Notes under the pieces: model-generated
What the model was told of the DNA's origin: nothing
What the model saw: only the letters and a program-made list of their open reading frames with translations
Database searches by the model: none
Position numbers and translations under genes: made by a program
Assembly: GCF_030406665.1 (NCBI RefSeq)
Contig: NZ_CP129121.1
Location: forward strand, 1,364,001 to 1,428,000
From: Halomonas halophila
Lineage (GTDB): Bacteria; Pseudomonadota; Gammaproteobacteria; Pseudomonadales; Halomonadaceae
Length of the DNA: 64,000 bases
Reading direction: 5' to 3'
Shown here: positions 10,601-18,819 of the stretch, piece after piece
Layout of the letters: the number at the start of each line of letters is the position of its first letter
How positions within the stretch are numbered: position 1 is the first letter of the stretch

Positions 10601-12494
10601 CGTCGGCGACATGGCCGGCGACGTGTTCGGCAACGGCATGCTGCTGTCCGACAAGATCCGGCTGATGGGCGCCTTCAACCACCTGCACATCTTCGTCGAC
10701 CCGACCCCGGACGCCGCGGCCAGCTTCGCCGAGCGCAAGCGCCTGTTCGAGCAGCCCCGTTCGAGCTGGGAGGACTACGACCAGAGCGTGATCTCCGAGG
10801 GCGGCGGCGTGTTCCAGCGCAGCGCCAAGTCGATCACCATCACGCCGCAGATGAAGAAGGCCTTCGGCATCCGCGAGGACAGGCTGTCACCCAACGAGCT
10901 GATCCGCGCCATGCTGGTCTCCCAGGTCGACCTGATCTGGAACGGCGGCATCGGCACCTACGTCAAGGGCAGCGCCGAGAGCCACGCTCAGGTCGGTGAC
11001 AAGGCCAACGACGCCCTGCGCGTCGACGGGCGCGAGCTCAACTGCCGGGTGGTGGGCGAGGGCGGCAACCTCGGCCTGACCCAGCGAGGACGCATGGAAG
11101 CCGCGGCCAAGGGCGTGCGGGTCTACACCGACTTCATCGACAACGCCGGCGGCGTCAACTGCTCCGACCATGAGGTCAACATCAAGATCCTCATCGACGA
11201 GGTGGTCTCCCGCGGCGACATGACCGAGAAGCAGCGCAACCGTCTGCTCGCCGACATGACCGACGAAGTCAGCGAGCTGGTGCTGCTCGACAACTATCGT
11301 CAGACTCAGGCCCTCGATCTCGCCGAGCGGCTTTCCCGGGAGGGGATCGGCCCCTTCCGCCGTTTCATCAGCGAGCTGGAAGCGGCCGGTCAGATCGATC
11401 GCGAGCTGGAATTCCTGCCCAGCGACGAGGAGCTTCAGGAGCGGGCACACCAGGCGCAGGGCATGACGCTGCCCGAGCTGTCGGTGCTGATCTCCTATGC
11501 CAAGAGCGTGCTCAAGGGCGACCTGATCGCCTCCGACGTGCCCGACGACCCGACCATCATCCGCTACGTGGAGCGCGTCTTCCCGTCGATGCTGGCCGAG
11601 CGCTATCGCGACGAGATGTACGACCACCGCCTGAAGCGCGAGATCGTCGCCACCCAGCTGGCCAACGACATCATCGATCACATGGGCGTGGTGTTCATGC
11701 GCCGGCTGATGGACTCCACCGGGGCAGGCCGTGCCGACATCGCCCGGGCCTACGTCATCGCCCGTGACAGTTTCCAGCTGCCCAAGCTTTGGGAGCAGCT
11801 CGAGGCGCTGGACAACAAGATCGCGACGGATGTCCAGTACGCGATGATGCTCGACCTGATGCGTATGCTGCGTCGTTCCACCCGCTGGTTCCTGCGTCAT
11901 CGCAGCAGCCTGAGCACCCGCGACGCCATCGACTACTTCGGTCCGCGCCTGGCCCAGCTGCAGGAAGGCATCGGCAAGCGCCTGCGCGGCGAGGAGAAGG
12001 CCCAGTGGGAGGCGCGGCGTCAGGAGCTGGTCGAGGCCGGCGTGCCGGAGGCCCTGGCCGCCACGGTCGCCGCGGCCGACAGTCTCTACGCGGCGCTGGG
12101 CATCATTCATGCCGCTCGCCAGAACGACGACAAGCCGCAGCGGGTCGCCGAGGTCTTCTACGAGATCGGTGCGCGCCTCGAGCTGCCCTGGCTGCTGCAG
12201 CAGGTCACTCGCCTAGAGGTCAGCGACGGCTGGGAGGTCAAGGCGCGGGAGACCTTCCGCGACGACATCGAGCGTCAGCAGCTGGCACTGACCTCGAGCG
12301 TGCTGAGCATGGAAGGCGGGCCGCGCGAGAGCGCCGAGCGCGTCGAGCGCTGGCTGTCGCTCCACGAGAGCATGCACCAGCGCTGGGGCCGCCTGCTCGA
12401 GGAGGTCGGCAGCGGCAGTCAGGGTGGCTTCCCGCTGTTTGCCGTGGCGGTCCGCGAGCTGGTGGACCTGGCCGAGAGCAACAGCGAGGGCTGA
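7653..12494 (+). CDS. gdhB: NAD-specific glutamate dehydrogenase, large (about 180 kDa) type
   Basis: At 1613 residues this is the very long NAD-dependent GDH that oxidatively deaminates glutamate to 2-oxoglutarate, as in Pseudomonas GdhB. The first 650 residues or so contain the ACT-like regulatory regions. The catalytic GDH core sits in the middle to C-terminal part, with GGKVARGGLRWSDRREDFR, the lysine motif VPVGAKGGFV, and the nucleotide-binding part near VGVGDMAGDVFGNGMLLS. The ATG at 7653 has GAGGTG four bases upstream. The gene is monocistronic, with a 204-bp leader region and a bidirectional terminator downstream. It links amino-acid catabolism to the TCA cycle. Confidence 0.95.
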   Translation: MLQVAHEEGRQDLLKQLEERLQSRLEQDKAASVEAFARHFYAAVPLEDLADRRLDDLYGATLSVWHFIQQFDADAPKVRVFNPDFEEHGWQSTHTFIAVLHEDMPFLVDSVRVELNRRGMTVHAIHNAVLAVERDADHRLCRVSDPGASGAPETRESLIAIEVDRHSDVAELEEIEASLHEVLGDVRTAVADFDPMREKVREAIAELETGCPEQVEAEDHREAIAFLEWLLEDNFTFFGYDEYEVLEDGSRQRLDKVEDSELGVFRLDQPRYRERIRTDLGVEGDRFVLVPQLLSFAKSAHHARIHRPTYPDYISIDRYDEQGNIVGERRFLGLFTATVYNDSPRHVPILRRKLRSVMEISGFNPKAHNGKQLLQILEVYPRDDLFQIDVDELAQTALGILDIRERRRVRLFIREDRFGKFFSCLVFVPRDVFSTELRLRLQELLCEELDATFGDFNTYLSESVLARIQFILRFNGDGPADYDIRRLEDKLVKLARNWRDDLLNAAIEGFGEEHANQLMGRFRDAFPASYRDDFSARTAVYDLQHLGELDDGAPLALSLYRLIEEEGSGVNLKLFHPDTSIPLSDVLPMMENLGLRVLGERPYEVGATDRDYWIHDFTLEHHTSVEVNLQEMREPFIEAFQRIWTGEADNDPFNRLIIGANLDWREVAMLRAYARYLKQIRFGMSQNYIATTLVNHPEITRELVSLFELRFDPADRPEGGDIADCEARILALLEEVPSLNDDRMLRRYMELIQATLRTNYYQRTEDGGFKDYIALKLEPSRVTGMPKPRPAFEIFVCSPRVEGVHLRGGKVARGGLRWSDRREDFRTEVLGLVKAQQVKNAVIVPVGAKGGFVCKRMPEGADRETVQKEGIACYQIFIRALLDVTDNLVGGEVVPPECVVRHDDDDAYLVVAADKGTATFSDIANEISVEYGHWLGDAFASGGAHGYDHKKMGITAKGAWESVKRHFRGLGINTQEDEFSVVGVGDMAGDVFGNGMLLSDKIRLMGAFNHLHIFVDPTPDAAASFAERKRLFEQPRSSWEDYDQSVISEGGGVFQRSAKSITITPQMKKAFGIREDRLSPNELIRAMLVSQVDLIWNGGIGTYVKGSAESHAQVGDKANDALRVDGRELNCRVVGEGGNLGLTQRGRMEAAAKGVRVYTDFIDNAGGVNCSDHEVNIKILIDEVVSRGDMTEKQRNRLLADMTDEVSELVLLDNYRQTQALDLAERLSREGIGPFRRFISELEAAGQIDRELEFLPSDEELQERAHQAQGMTLPELSVLISYAKSVLKGDLIASDVPDDPTIIRYVERVFPSMLAERYRDEMYDHRLKREIVATQLANDIIDHMGVVFMRRLMDSTGAGRADIARAYVIARDSFQLPKLWEQLEALDNKIATDVQYAMMLDLMRMLRRSTRWFLRHRSSLSTRDAIDYFGPRLAQLQEGIGKRLRGEEKAQWEARRQELVEAGVPEALAATVAAADSLYAALGIIHAARQNDDKPQRVAEVFYEIGARLELPWLLQQVTRLEVSDGWEVKARETFRDDIERQQLALTSSVLSMEGGPRESAERVERWLSLHESMHQRWGRLLEEVGSGSQGGFPLFAVAVRELVDLAESNSEG

Positions 12495-12519
12495 TCCGCC
12501 GGCCCGGCCCTGTTGAACG

Positions 12520-12548
12520 CGAAATCCCGCCTCGAAGGCGGGATTTCG
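12520..12548. terminator. Bidirectional terminator between gdhB and mgtE
   Basis: A 12-bp perfect stem (12520-12531 with 12537-12548, loop TCGAA) lies in the 79-bp gap between convergent genes. The stem base is A/T-rich on both sides, so it can serve both directions. Confidence 0.85.
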
Positions 12549-12573
12549 TCGTTCTGGGCCGGGGAGCGGCGGA

Positions 12574-13926
12574 TCAGAGCAGGAACAGCGTGGCCAGGCC
12601 CAGGAAGGACATGAAGCCCACCACGTCGGTGACCGTGGTCAGCACCACCGAGCCGGACAGGGCCGGGTCGATGCCGAAGCGCTTGAGCATCAGCGGGATG
12701 ACGATGCCGGCGACGCCGGCGGCCAGCATGTTGATCACCAGGGCGGCGGCGATGATGATGCCGATGCCGACGCTGCCGAACCAGACGATCGCCAGTACCG
12801 CCACCACCAGCGCCCACAGCACGCCGTTGAGCACCGCGATGCCGACCTCCTTGCGCAGCAGCCAATTGCTGTTGGTGCGGCTGATCTGGCCGAGGGCCAG
12901 GCCTCGAATCGCCAGCGTCAGGGTCTGACTGCCGGCGATGCCGCCCATGCTGGCGACGATCGGCATCAGCACGGCCAGTGCCACCAGCTGATCCAGCGCC
13001 GCCTCGAAGCGGCCGATCACCCAGGCGGCCAGGAAGGCGGTCAGCAGGTTGATGCCGAGCCAAACGGCACGGCGTTTGGCGCTGGGCAGCACTGGAGCGA
13101 ACAGGTCCTCTTCCTCGTCGAGGCCGGCCATGTTCATCAGCGCCTGCTCGGACTGCTCTCGAATCACGTCGACGATGTCGTCGATCACGATGCGGCCAAG
13201 CAGCAGGCCGCGGGCATCGACCACCGGCGCCGAGACCAGGTCGTGGGTCTGGAACAGGGTGGCGACGTCCTGGGCCTTCATGGTCACCTGGATGCTGTCC
13301 ACGTCGCTGTCCATCAGGTCGGCCACGGCCTGCTCCTGATCGCTGGCCACCAGCCGGGCCAGCGGCAGCATGCCCATGAACAGGCCGTTGCGGTCGACCA
13401 CCATCAGGCTGTCGGTGTTGTCGGGCACCTCCTGCTTCCAGCGCAGGAAGCGCTGTACCGTCTCCAGGCTGACGTCGCCACGCACGGCGATGGTGTCGGT
13501 ACGCATCAGGCGCCCGGCGGAGTCCTCCTCGAAGGCCAGGGTCTCCTGCAGGCGCGCACGCTGCAGCTCGTCCATGGAGCGCAGCATGTCCTCGGCGACC
13601 TGCTGTGGCAGGTCCTCGAACAGCTCGGCCAGATCGGCGGTATCGAGCCCGGCGGTAGCGGCGACGATCTCGGCGTGGTCCATGTCGTCGATCAGGGTAC
13701 TGCGCGCCTCGTCGTGGACGTGCAGCAGTACCTCGCCGTCGACCTCCTGGGGCACGCGCTCCCACAGCCGGATGCGCGCATCGAGCGGCAGCGACTCCAG
13801 CAGCAGGGCGACCTCGGCAGGTTCCAGGTCGGCGATCACGTCGTCGACCCACTCCAGGTGTTCCTTCTCCAGCGCCAGGTGAATGCGCGACAGGCGGTGT
13901 TCCAGCGTCTCGGTGGTTTCGGTCAT
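12574..13926 (-). CDS. mgtE: Magnesium transporter MgtE
   Basis: A 450-residue MgtE Mg2+ channel/transporter of the inner membrane. Residues about 1-130 are the acidic N domain with helical repeats (DVIADLEPAEVALLLESLP, AELFEDLPQQVAEDML). Residues about 135-260 form a pair of CBS domains that sense cytoplasmic Mg2+. The C-terminal 190 residues hold five hydrophobic helices with SMGGIAGSQTLTLAIRGLALG, the conserved pore region. Length and domain order are normal. It faces gdhB across a shared terminator and is divergent from pyrD. Confidence 0.94.
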   Translation of the reverse strand: MTETTETLEHRLSRIHLALEKEHLEWVDDVIADLEPAEVALLLESLPLDARIRLWERVPQEVDGEVLLHVHDEARSTLIDDMDHAEIVAATAGLDTADLAELFEDLPQQVAEDMLRSMDELQRARLQETLAFEEDSAGRLMRTDTIAVRGDVSLETVQRFLRWKQEVPDNTDSLMVVDRNGLFMGMLPLARLVASDQEQAVADLMDSDVDSIQVTMKAQDVATLFQTHDLVSAPVVDARGLLLGRIVIDDIVDVIREQSEQALMNMAGLDEEEDLFAPVLPSAKRRAVWLGINLLTAFLAAWVIGRFEAALDQLVALAVLMPIVASMGGIAGSQTLTLAIRGLALGQISRTNSNWLLRKEVGIAVLNGVLWALVVAVLAIVWFGSVGIGIIIAAALVINMLAAGVAGIVIPLMLKRFGIDPALSGSVVLTTVTDVVGFMSFLGLATLFLL

Positions 13927-14059
13927 GGCGTCTCCCTGGCGGGGCGATGGCCCCAGCGGTCTGTTCTGTCGCGGACATTCCGATGTCCGGTCAGTGAATC
14001 ATACAAGAAGTGCCGGGCGGTCGTTGGTTTCCGAGTTCGTCGTGGCGATGCGGCTGCGC

Positions 14060-14065
14060 TATACT
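14060..14065 (+). promoter_or_regulatory. Possible -10 element of pyrD
   Basis: TATACT stands 38 bases upstream of the pyrD ATG in an otherwise GC-rich gap. No convincing -35 hexamer is seen 17 bases upstream. Confidence 0.3.
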
Positions 14066-14102
14066 CGCGCCCCGATTTTCCGCCGCCGTCCCAGGAGTCG
14101 CC

Positions 14103-15119
14103 ATGTATTCCCTCGCCCGTTCGCTGCTGTTCCGTCTCGATGCCGAGAAGGCCCATGGCCTGGCGCTGTCGGGGCTGGACCTGGCCGACCGCCTCGGCCT
14201 GGCGAAGACCCTGGGCGAGCGCGTCGATGATCCGGTGGAGCTGATGGGGCTGAGTTTCCCCAATCGGGTGGGCCTGGCCGCCGGGCTCGACAAGAACGCC
14301 GACCATCTGGACGCCCTGGGCGCGCTCGGCTTCGGTTTCGTCGAGGTCGGCACCGTGACGCCCAGGCCCCAGGACGGCAATCCGAAGCCGCGGCTGTTCC
14401 GCCTGCCCGAGGCCGGCGCCATCATCAACCGCATGGGCTTCAACAACGCCGGCGTCGACCACCTGATCGCCAACGTGAAGGCCAGCCGTTATCAGGGCGT
14501 GATCGGCATCAACATCGGCAAGAACCTGACCACGCCGGTGGAGCAGGCGGTGGACGACTACCTCCACTGCCTGAACAAGGTGCATGCCCACGCCCACTAC
14601 ATCACCGTGAACATCTCGTCGCCGAACACCCCGGGGCTTCGCAACCTGCAGTTCGGCGAGCATCTGGACGAGCTGCTCGGCACCCTGCGCGAGGCGGGCG
14701 ACCGACTCGACCGCGACAGCGGGCGGCGCGTGCCCCTGGCGGTCAAGATCGCGCCGGACATGGAGGCCGAGGAGGTGGGCCTTGTGGCGCGCAGCCTCGA
14801 GGCCAATCGCATCGATGCGGTGATCGCCACCAATACCACCATCGCGCGAGAAGCGGTGGCAGGACTCGTCCACGGCGACGAGCAGGGCGGGCTGTCGGGG
14901 CGGCCGGTGTTCGAGGCCTCCAACACCGTGATTCGCGAGCTGCGTCGGCACCTGCCGGAGCTGCCGATCATCGGCGTGGGCGGCATCGACAGCGGCGAGG
15001 CGGCGATGGTCAAGCGCGAGGCGGGCGCGGATCTGGTGCAGCTGTATTCCGGCTTCATCTATCGCGGGCCGGGGCTGGTCGGGGAGTGCGCCCGGGCGCT
15101 GCGCGGCTGGCGTCGCTGA
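14103..15119 (+). CDS. pyrD: Dihydroorotate dehydrogenase (quinone), class 2
   Basis: A 338-residue FMN enzyme of the inner membrane that oxidises dihydroorotate to orotate and reduces quinone, the fourth step of pyrimidine synthesis. The N-terminal membrane-associating helices (RSLLFRLDAEKAHGLAL) mark class 2. Conserved segments include GLAAGLDKNADHLDALGALGF, VEVGTVTPRPQDGNPKPR, MGFNNAGVD, the catalytic serine region NISSPNTPGLRNLQ, and the FMN-phosphate loop IGVGGIDSGE. The ATG at 14103 gives the standard MYSLARSLLF start. It is followed by a hairpin and then rmf on the other strand. Confidence 0.96.
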   Translation: MYSLARSLLFRLDAEKAHGLALSGLDLADRLGLAKTLGERVDDPVELMGLSFPNRVGLAAGLDKNADHLDALGALGFGFVEVGTVTPRPQDGNPKPRLFRLPEAGAIINRMGFNNAGVDHLIANVKASRYQGVIGINIGKNLTTPVEQAVDDYLHCLNKVHAHAHYITVNISSPNTPGLRNLQFGEHLDELLGTLREAGDRLDRDSGRRVPLAVKIAPDMEAEEVGLVARSLEANRIDAVIATNTTIAREAVAGLVHGDEQGGLSGRPVFEASNTVIRELRRHLPELPIIGVGGIDSGEAAMVKREAGADLVQLYSGFIYRGPGLVGECARALRGWRR

Positions 15120-15144
15120 GCCCGGCGGATCGAGGCGCACTAAA

Positions 15145-15167
15145 AAGCCCACGCGAGGCGTGGGCTT
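15145..15167 (-). terminator. Terminator of rmf (may also stop pyrD)
   Basis: A 10-bp perfect stem (15145-15154 with 15158-15167, loop GAG). Read on the minus strand it is followed by a run of Ts (TAAAAA at 15141-15146 on the plus strand), so it fits the end of rmf best. Confidence 0.75.
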
Positions 15168-15212
15168 GTGAGGTTCGTCAGGGTAACGAACGGCGATCCG
15201 CTCGAATGGAGG

Positions 15213-15419
15213 TCAGATCACCATGGGGTTCTTGTGAATACCGGAGATGCCCGTCATGCCGGACCACTGGTCTCCACGACCTTCACGCCAACCGCTCATC
15301 CAGTACTCGCGTAGATTGATATCCTGATTCGGACAGTCATCGCGGGAACGACCTGAGACACCCGCCTTGTACCCGTGAACATAGGCACGCTGGAAGCGAT
15401 CACGTTTCTGTCGTTTCAT
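15213..15419 (-). CDS. rmf: Ribosome modulation factor
   Basis: A 68-residue basic protein that dimerises 70S ribosomes into inactive 100S particles in stationary phase. The sequence MKRQKRDRFQRAYVHGYKAG, then CPNQDINLREYWMSGWREGR, is the full RMF signature. The start at 15419 has a GAGGTAG ribosome site seven bases upstream; the longer in-frame extension upstream is not part of the family. It is divergent from rlmKL, which lies in the same chromosomal neighbourhood as rmf in Escherichia coli. Family members are induced by ppGpp/stationary phase. The 261-bp divergent region must hold promoters for both genes but no clear hexamer pair was picked out. Confidence 0.95.
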   Translation of the reverse strand: MKRQKRDRFQRAYVHGYKAGVSGRSRDDCPNQDINLREYWMSGWREGRGDQWSGMTGISGIHKNPMVI

Positions 15420-15680
15420 TGGACTACCTCTTGCGAAAGGCACCGATGGCATACGACGCACAGGCGTCGCACCCGTTAAGCGAGGGCGTCGAAAATGGCG
15501 CGTCAGCGAATCGCGCCGACAGGTCCTTGCCCTCATGACAGGAATGCATGCGTTGTCTGGTAGCTACCAATTCATTCATAGCGCAACCTGGTCGATGCCG
15601 TCGACAGGTGATTTGTAACAAAGCGTACATTCAGGCGTCACGCGGGCGTGGCGGGCCTGATGCCACCCGATGGATTTCTC

Positions 15681-17879
15681 ATGACCGAACGACGAGCTAC
15701 CGACTCCCTGGCCTTCCTCGCCACCTGTCCCAAGGGGCTGGAACTGCTGGTGTCCGACGAGCTGGCCGCACTGGGCGCCACGCCCGGCAAGACGACCCTG
15801 GCCGGGGTGCACTTCCAGGCCGACCTCGAGACGGCCTACCGGGCCTGCCTGTGGTCGCGGCTGGCCAACCGGGTGGTGCTGTGCCTGGTGCGCGAGGAGG
15901 GCATCGAGACCCCCGACCAGCTGCGCGCGGCCACGGCCGGCGTGGCCTGGGGCGAGCACCTGCCGCGTGGCGCCACCCTGGCGGTGGACTTCCATGGCCG
16001 CTCCACCGAGATTCGCCACACCCGCTTCGGCGCCCAGACCGTCAAGGACGGCGTGGTCGATCGCCTGCAGGCCGACGGTCTGCCGCGGCCGAACGTCGAC
16101 ACCCGCCAGCCGGATCTGCGTCTCTACGCTCATCTGCATCGCGGTCGGCTGACCCTGGGCATCGACTTCGCCGGTGACAGCCTGCACCGGCGAGGCTATC
16201 GCCGCGACGTGGGGCACGCGCCGCTCAAGGAGAACCTGGCCGCCGCGCTGCTGATCCGCGCCGGCTGGCCCGAGCGGGCGCGCGAGGGCCAGCCGCTGGT
16301 CGACCCGCTGTGCGGCGCCGGCACCCTGCTGATCGAGGCGGCGATGATGGCCGCCGACATGGCGCCCAACCTCAACCGCGAGCGCTTCGGTTTCCAGGGC
16401 TGGGCCGGCCATGAGAAGGCCTGCTGGCAGGAGGTCAAGCGCGAGGCCGAGGCCCGGGCCAGCATCGGCCGCAAGCGCTGCCGCTGCCGGATCCACGGCT
16501 TCGACCAGAGTCCGCCGGCGCTGTCGTCGGCCAAGGCCAACGCCATGCGCGCCGGCATTCCGGCGCTGATCACCCTGAAGGGCGCCAGCCTCACCGAGCT
16601 CAAGCGCCCCGAGGATTTCGACCCCGAGGCGAAGGGCCTCGTGATCACCAACCCGCCCTACGGCGAGCGGCTCGGCGAGCTGCCGGAGCTGGTCGGCCTC
16701 TACGCCGATCTCGGCGAGCGGGCGCGCCAGGCCTTCCCGGGCTGGCGCCTGGCGCTGTTCACCGGCAATCCGGACCTCGGCCATCGCACCGGGCTGCGTG
16801 CCCACAAGCAGTATTCGCTGAAGAACGGCCCGCTGGACGCCAAGCTGCTGCTGATGGACGTGCCGGAGGATGCCCAGGACGCTGGCAAGGGCGAGCCCGC
16901 CGTGTCCGCTCCGCCGCCGCGCTCCGAGGGCGCGCAGATGTTCGCCAATCGCCTGACCAAGAACCGCAAGCGGCTGAAGAAGTGGCTCAAGCGCTCCGGC
17001 GAGACCTGCTACCGGCTGTATGACGCCGACATGCCGGAATATGCCCTGGCCATCGACGTCTACGGCGACCACGTGCACGTGCAGGAGTACGCGCCGCCGA
17101 AGTCGATCGATGCCGGTCAGGCCCAGAAACGCCTGTTCGAGGCGCTGGCGGTGATTCCGGAGGAGCTGGAGGTCGATGCCAGCCGGGTGGTGGTCAAGCG
17201 CCGCGAGCGCCAGAGCGGGCGCGCCCAGTACCAGAAGCAGGCCGCCAGCGGCGAGCGCTTCGAGGTCCGGGAAGGGGCGGCCCGGGTATGGGTGAACCTG
17301 CGCGACTACCTCGACACCGGGCTGTTCCTCGATCATCGTCCGGTGCGGCGCATGCTCGGCGAGATGGCACGGGGCAAGCGCTTCCTGAACCTGTTCTGCT
17401 ACACCGCCACGGCCACCGTGCAGGCGGCCCTCGGCGGCGCCTCGGACAGCGTCAGCGTGGATCTGTCGAACACCTACCTCGACTGGGCCCGCGACAACTT
17501 CGCCCTGAACCGGCTCGATCCCTCGCGCCACCGCGTGGTCCGTGACGACTGCTTCCAGTGGCTGGAGACCGCCGGCGTCCACTTCGACCTGATCTTCATG
17601 GACCCGCCGACCTTCTCGAACTCGAAGAAGATGGCCGACACCCTGGACGTGCAGCGCGACCACGGCCGGCTGGTGCGCCTGGCCATGGCGCGTCTGGCGC
17701 CCGGCGGCACCCTGGTGTTCTCCAACAACCAGCGCCGCTTCAAGCTCGATGCCGAGCTGGCCGAGGCCTACGCGGTGGAGGAGATCTCGGCGAAGACCTT
17801 CGATCCGGACTTCTCGAGGCGCCCGGACCTGCACCATGTCTTCCTGATTCGTCACCGCGAGGAAGAGCAAACGTCATGA
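15681..17879 (+). CDS. rlmL: Bifunctional 23S rRNA methyltransferase RlmKL (m2G2445 / m7G2069)
   Basis: A 732-residue fusion of two methyltransferases. The N-terminal half has a THUMP domain (ATCPKGLELLVSDELAALGA onward) and the RlmL domain with VDPLCGAGTLLIEAAMMA and the ITNPPYGERL motif. The C-terminal half is the RlmK domain with GKRFLNLFCYTATATVQAAL and FIMDPPTFSNSKKM. The ATG at 15681 was chosen because it gives the usual MTERRATDSLAFLATCP N-terminus. The last 20 codons are repeated twice downstream, and the stop TGA overlaps an ATG (ATGA at 17876-17879). Confidence 0.95.
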   Translation: MTERRATDSLAFLATCPKGLELLVSDELAALGATPGKTTLAGVHFQADLETAYRACLWSRLANRVVLCLVREEGIETPDQLRAATAGVAWGEHLPRGATLAVDFHGRSTEIRHTRFGAQTVKDGVVDRLQADGLPRPNVDTRQPDLRLYAHLHRGRLTLGIDFAGDSLHRRGYRRDVGHAPLKENLAAALLIRAGWPERAREGQPLVDPLCGAGTLLIEAAMMAADMAPNLNRERFGFQGWAGHEKACWQEVKREAEARASIGRKRCRCRIHGFDQSPPALSSAKANAMRAGIPALITLKGASLTELKRPEDFDPEAKGLVITNPPYGERLGELPELVGLYADLGERARQAFPGWRLALFTGNPDLGHRTGLRAHKQYSLKNGPLDAKLLLMDVPEDAQDAGKGEPAVSAPPPRSEGAQMFANRLTKNRKRLKKWLKRSGETCYRLYDADMPEYALAIDVYGDHVHVQEYAPPKSIDAGQAQKRLFEALAVIPEELEVDASRVVVKRRERQSGRAQYQKQAASGERFEVREGAARVWVNLRDYLDTGLFLDHRPVRRMLGEMARGKRFLNLFCYTATATVQAALGGASDSVSVDLSNTYLDWARDNFALNRLDPSRHRVVRDDCFQWLETAGVHFDLIFMDPPTFSNSKKMADTLDVQRDHGRLVRLAMARLAPGGTLVFSNNQRRFKLDAELAEAYAVEEISAKTFDPDFSRRPDLHHVFLIRHREEEQTS

Positions 17880-18050
17880 GACCTTCGACCCGCTCTCTAC
17901 TCGGCACCCGGCGCCCGGACCTGCATCACGTCTTCCTGATTCGTCATCGTGAGGAAGGGCAAACGTCATGAGACCTTCGACCCGCTCTCTATTCGGCACC
18001 CGGCGCCCGGACCTGCACCACGTCTTCCTGATCCGCCACAAGGAGGGGGT
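17819..18050 (+). repeat. Two-and-a-half tandem copies of the rlmL 3' end, period 92 bp
   Basis: The segment beginning GCGCCCGGACCTGCA recurs at 17819, 17911 and 18003, exactly 92 bp apart. Each copy encodes RRPDLHHVFLIRH followed by a charged tail, and copies 1 and 2 end in TCATGAG. The spacer part of copies 2 and 3 (GACCTTCGACCC onward) itself resembles rlmL DNA just upstream of copy 1, so the unit arose by duplicating the end of rlmL. Copies differ mostly at third codon positions. Confidence 0.85.
17876..17971 (+). CDS. 31-residue mini-ORF, repeat copy 2
   Basis: The reading begins MRPSTRSLLGTRRPDLHHVF and ends in QTS, with its ATG overlapping the rlmL stop as ATGA. No separate ribosome site is seen, so expression would depend on translational coupling. 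It has no recognised function and is a duplicated tail of rlmL. Whether it is translated is unknown. Confidence 0.3.
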   Translation: MRPSTRSLLGTRRPDLHHVFLIRHREEGQTS

Positions 18051-18063
18051 CGCCGCGTCATGA
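17968..18063 (+). CDS. 31-residue mini-ORF, repeat copy 3
   Basis: The reading begins MRPSTRSLFGTRRPDLHHVF and ends HKEGVAAS. Its ATG overlaps the stop of the first mini-ORF, and its own TGA overlaps the ATG of the glutaredoxin-like gene at 18060. The ending differs from copies 1 and 2. Expression is unproven. Confidence 0.3.
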   Translation: MRPSTRSLFGTRRPDLHHVFLIRHKEGVAAS

Positions 18064-18398
18064 TCCATCTGACGCTCTACACCACGCTCGGCTGCCATCT
18101 GTGCGAGACGCTGGAGGCTGGACTTTCGCGCCTGGCCGGCGTCGAGGTTCGCCTGACGCGGGTCGAGATCAGCGAGGACGAGGCGCTGCTGGCGCGCTTC
18201 GGTGAGCGCATTCCGGTGCTGGTGGACGAGGCAGGGGCGGCGCTGGAAGGCGCCGCCTCCCCGGCGCGGCTGGCCGAGTGGCTGGCTGCGCGGGGCTGGC
18301 TGGACGACAGCGCCTGGCAGGCGATGCAGGGAGAAGCCGATGCACCGTCGGAGCCGGGTGGCGCGGTCAGGCGCCGGGGGCGTCGCTATCTCGGATAG
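18060..18398 (+). CDS. Glutaredoxin-like protein (DUF836 type)
   Basis: A 112-residue protein with a thioredoxin-fold start (MIHLTLYTTLGCHLCETLEAG) that carries a CHLC dithiol at about residues 12-15, and the cis-proline segment ERIPVLVDEAG. This matches the small glutaredoxin-like DUF836 family. The C-terminal 20 residues are basic and non-conserved. Its ATG overlaps the stop of the upstream mini-ORF (ATGA), so it is probably translated by coupling from the rlmL message. The substrate is unknown. Confidence 0.82.
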   Translation: MIHLTLYTTLGCHLCETLEAGLSRLAGVEVRLTRVEISEDEALLARFGERIPVLVDEAGAALEGAASPARLAEWLAARGWLDDSAWQAMQGEADAPSEPGGAVRRRGRRYLG

Positions 18399-18431
18399 GC
18401 GCTGAGGGGCGAGCCGAGGTTCAGGGAAGGG

Positions 18432-18713
18432 TCAGAGCTGGTCGAGCAGCGACAGCTGATTCACCGCATCGCGCCCTTCCGGGCTGTGGTCGTCGGCTTC
18501 CAGCACCTTGTGGAAGCCGCGCGAGGCCTGGATGGTGGCCTCGTCCTCGAGCCACATCATGGCCTGGCCGTGGTCGTCGGCGAGCTGGTGCTTGAGCCCG
18601 CCGAACTGGGTGCCGATCTGGCCCCAGGCGCGGCTGAAGATCCAGTCGCCGAACATGTCCTGATGGACATGTACCAGCACATAGTCATGGTCGGTTTCCC
18701 AGCGGACGATCAC
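18432..18713 (-). CDS. WGR-domain protein
   Basis: A 93-residue protein that is almost entirely one WGR domain: MIVRWETDHDYVLVHVHQD, DWIFSRAWGQIGTQFGG (with WGQ in place of WGR), then DEATIQASRGFHKV. WGR domains are found in PARP enzymes and in small bacterial proteins and are thought to bind nucleic acid. The start is GTG at 18713 with GGGAG five bases upstream; no good ATG exists in this frame near the domain edge. It is divergent from pdxB with 106 bp between starts. Role unknown. Confidence 0.78.
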   Translation of the reverse strand: MIVRWETDHDYVLVHVHQDMFGDWIFSRAWGQIGTQFGGLKHQLADDHGQAMMWLEDEATIQASRGFHKVLEADDHSPEGRDAVNQLSLLDQL

Positions 18714-18819
18714 GGCGACTCCCGAGGTCGGCGGCGGCGCGACGCGCGCCGCTCGTGTAACATGACCTGTATTGTAAGGCCTTGTGTTCCATGGACAAGT
18801 CAAGCGGGAGGAAAGACCC

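Noticed and set aside
7656..10688. A 1010-codon open frame on the minus strand inside the glutamate dehydrogenase gene
   Set aside because: It mirrors codon structure of the real gene on the other strand, has no recognisable domain, and is composed of His/Gln/Asp/Leu-rich shadow sequence common in GC-rich DNA.
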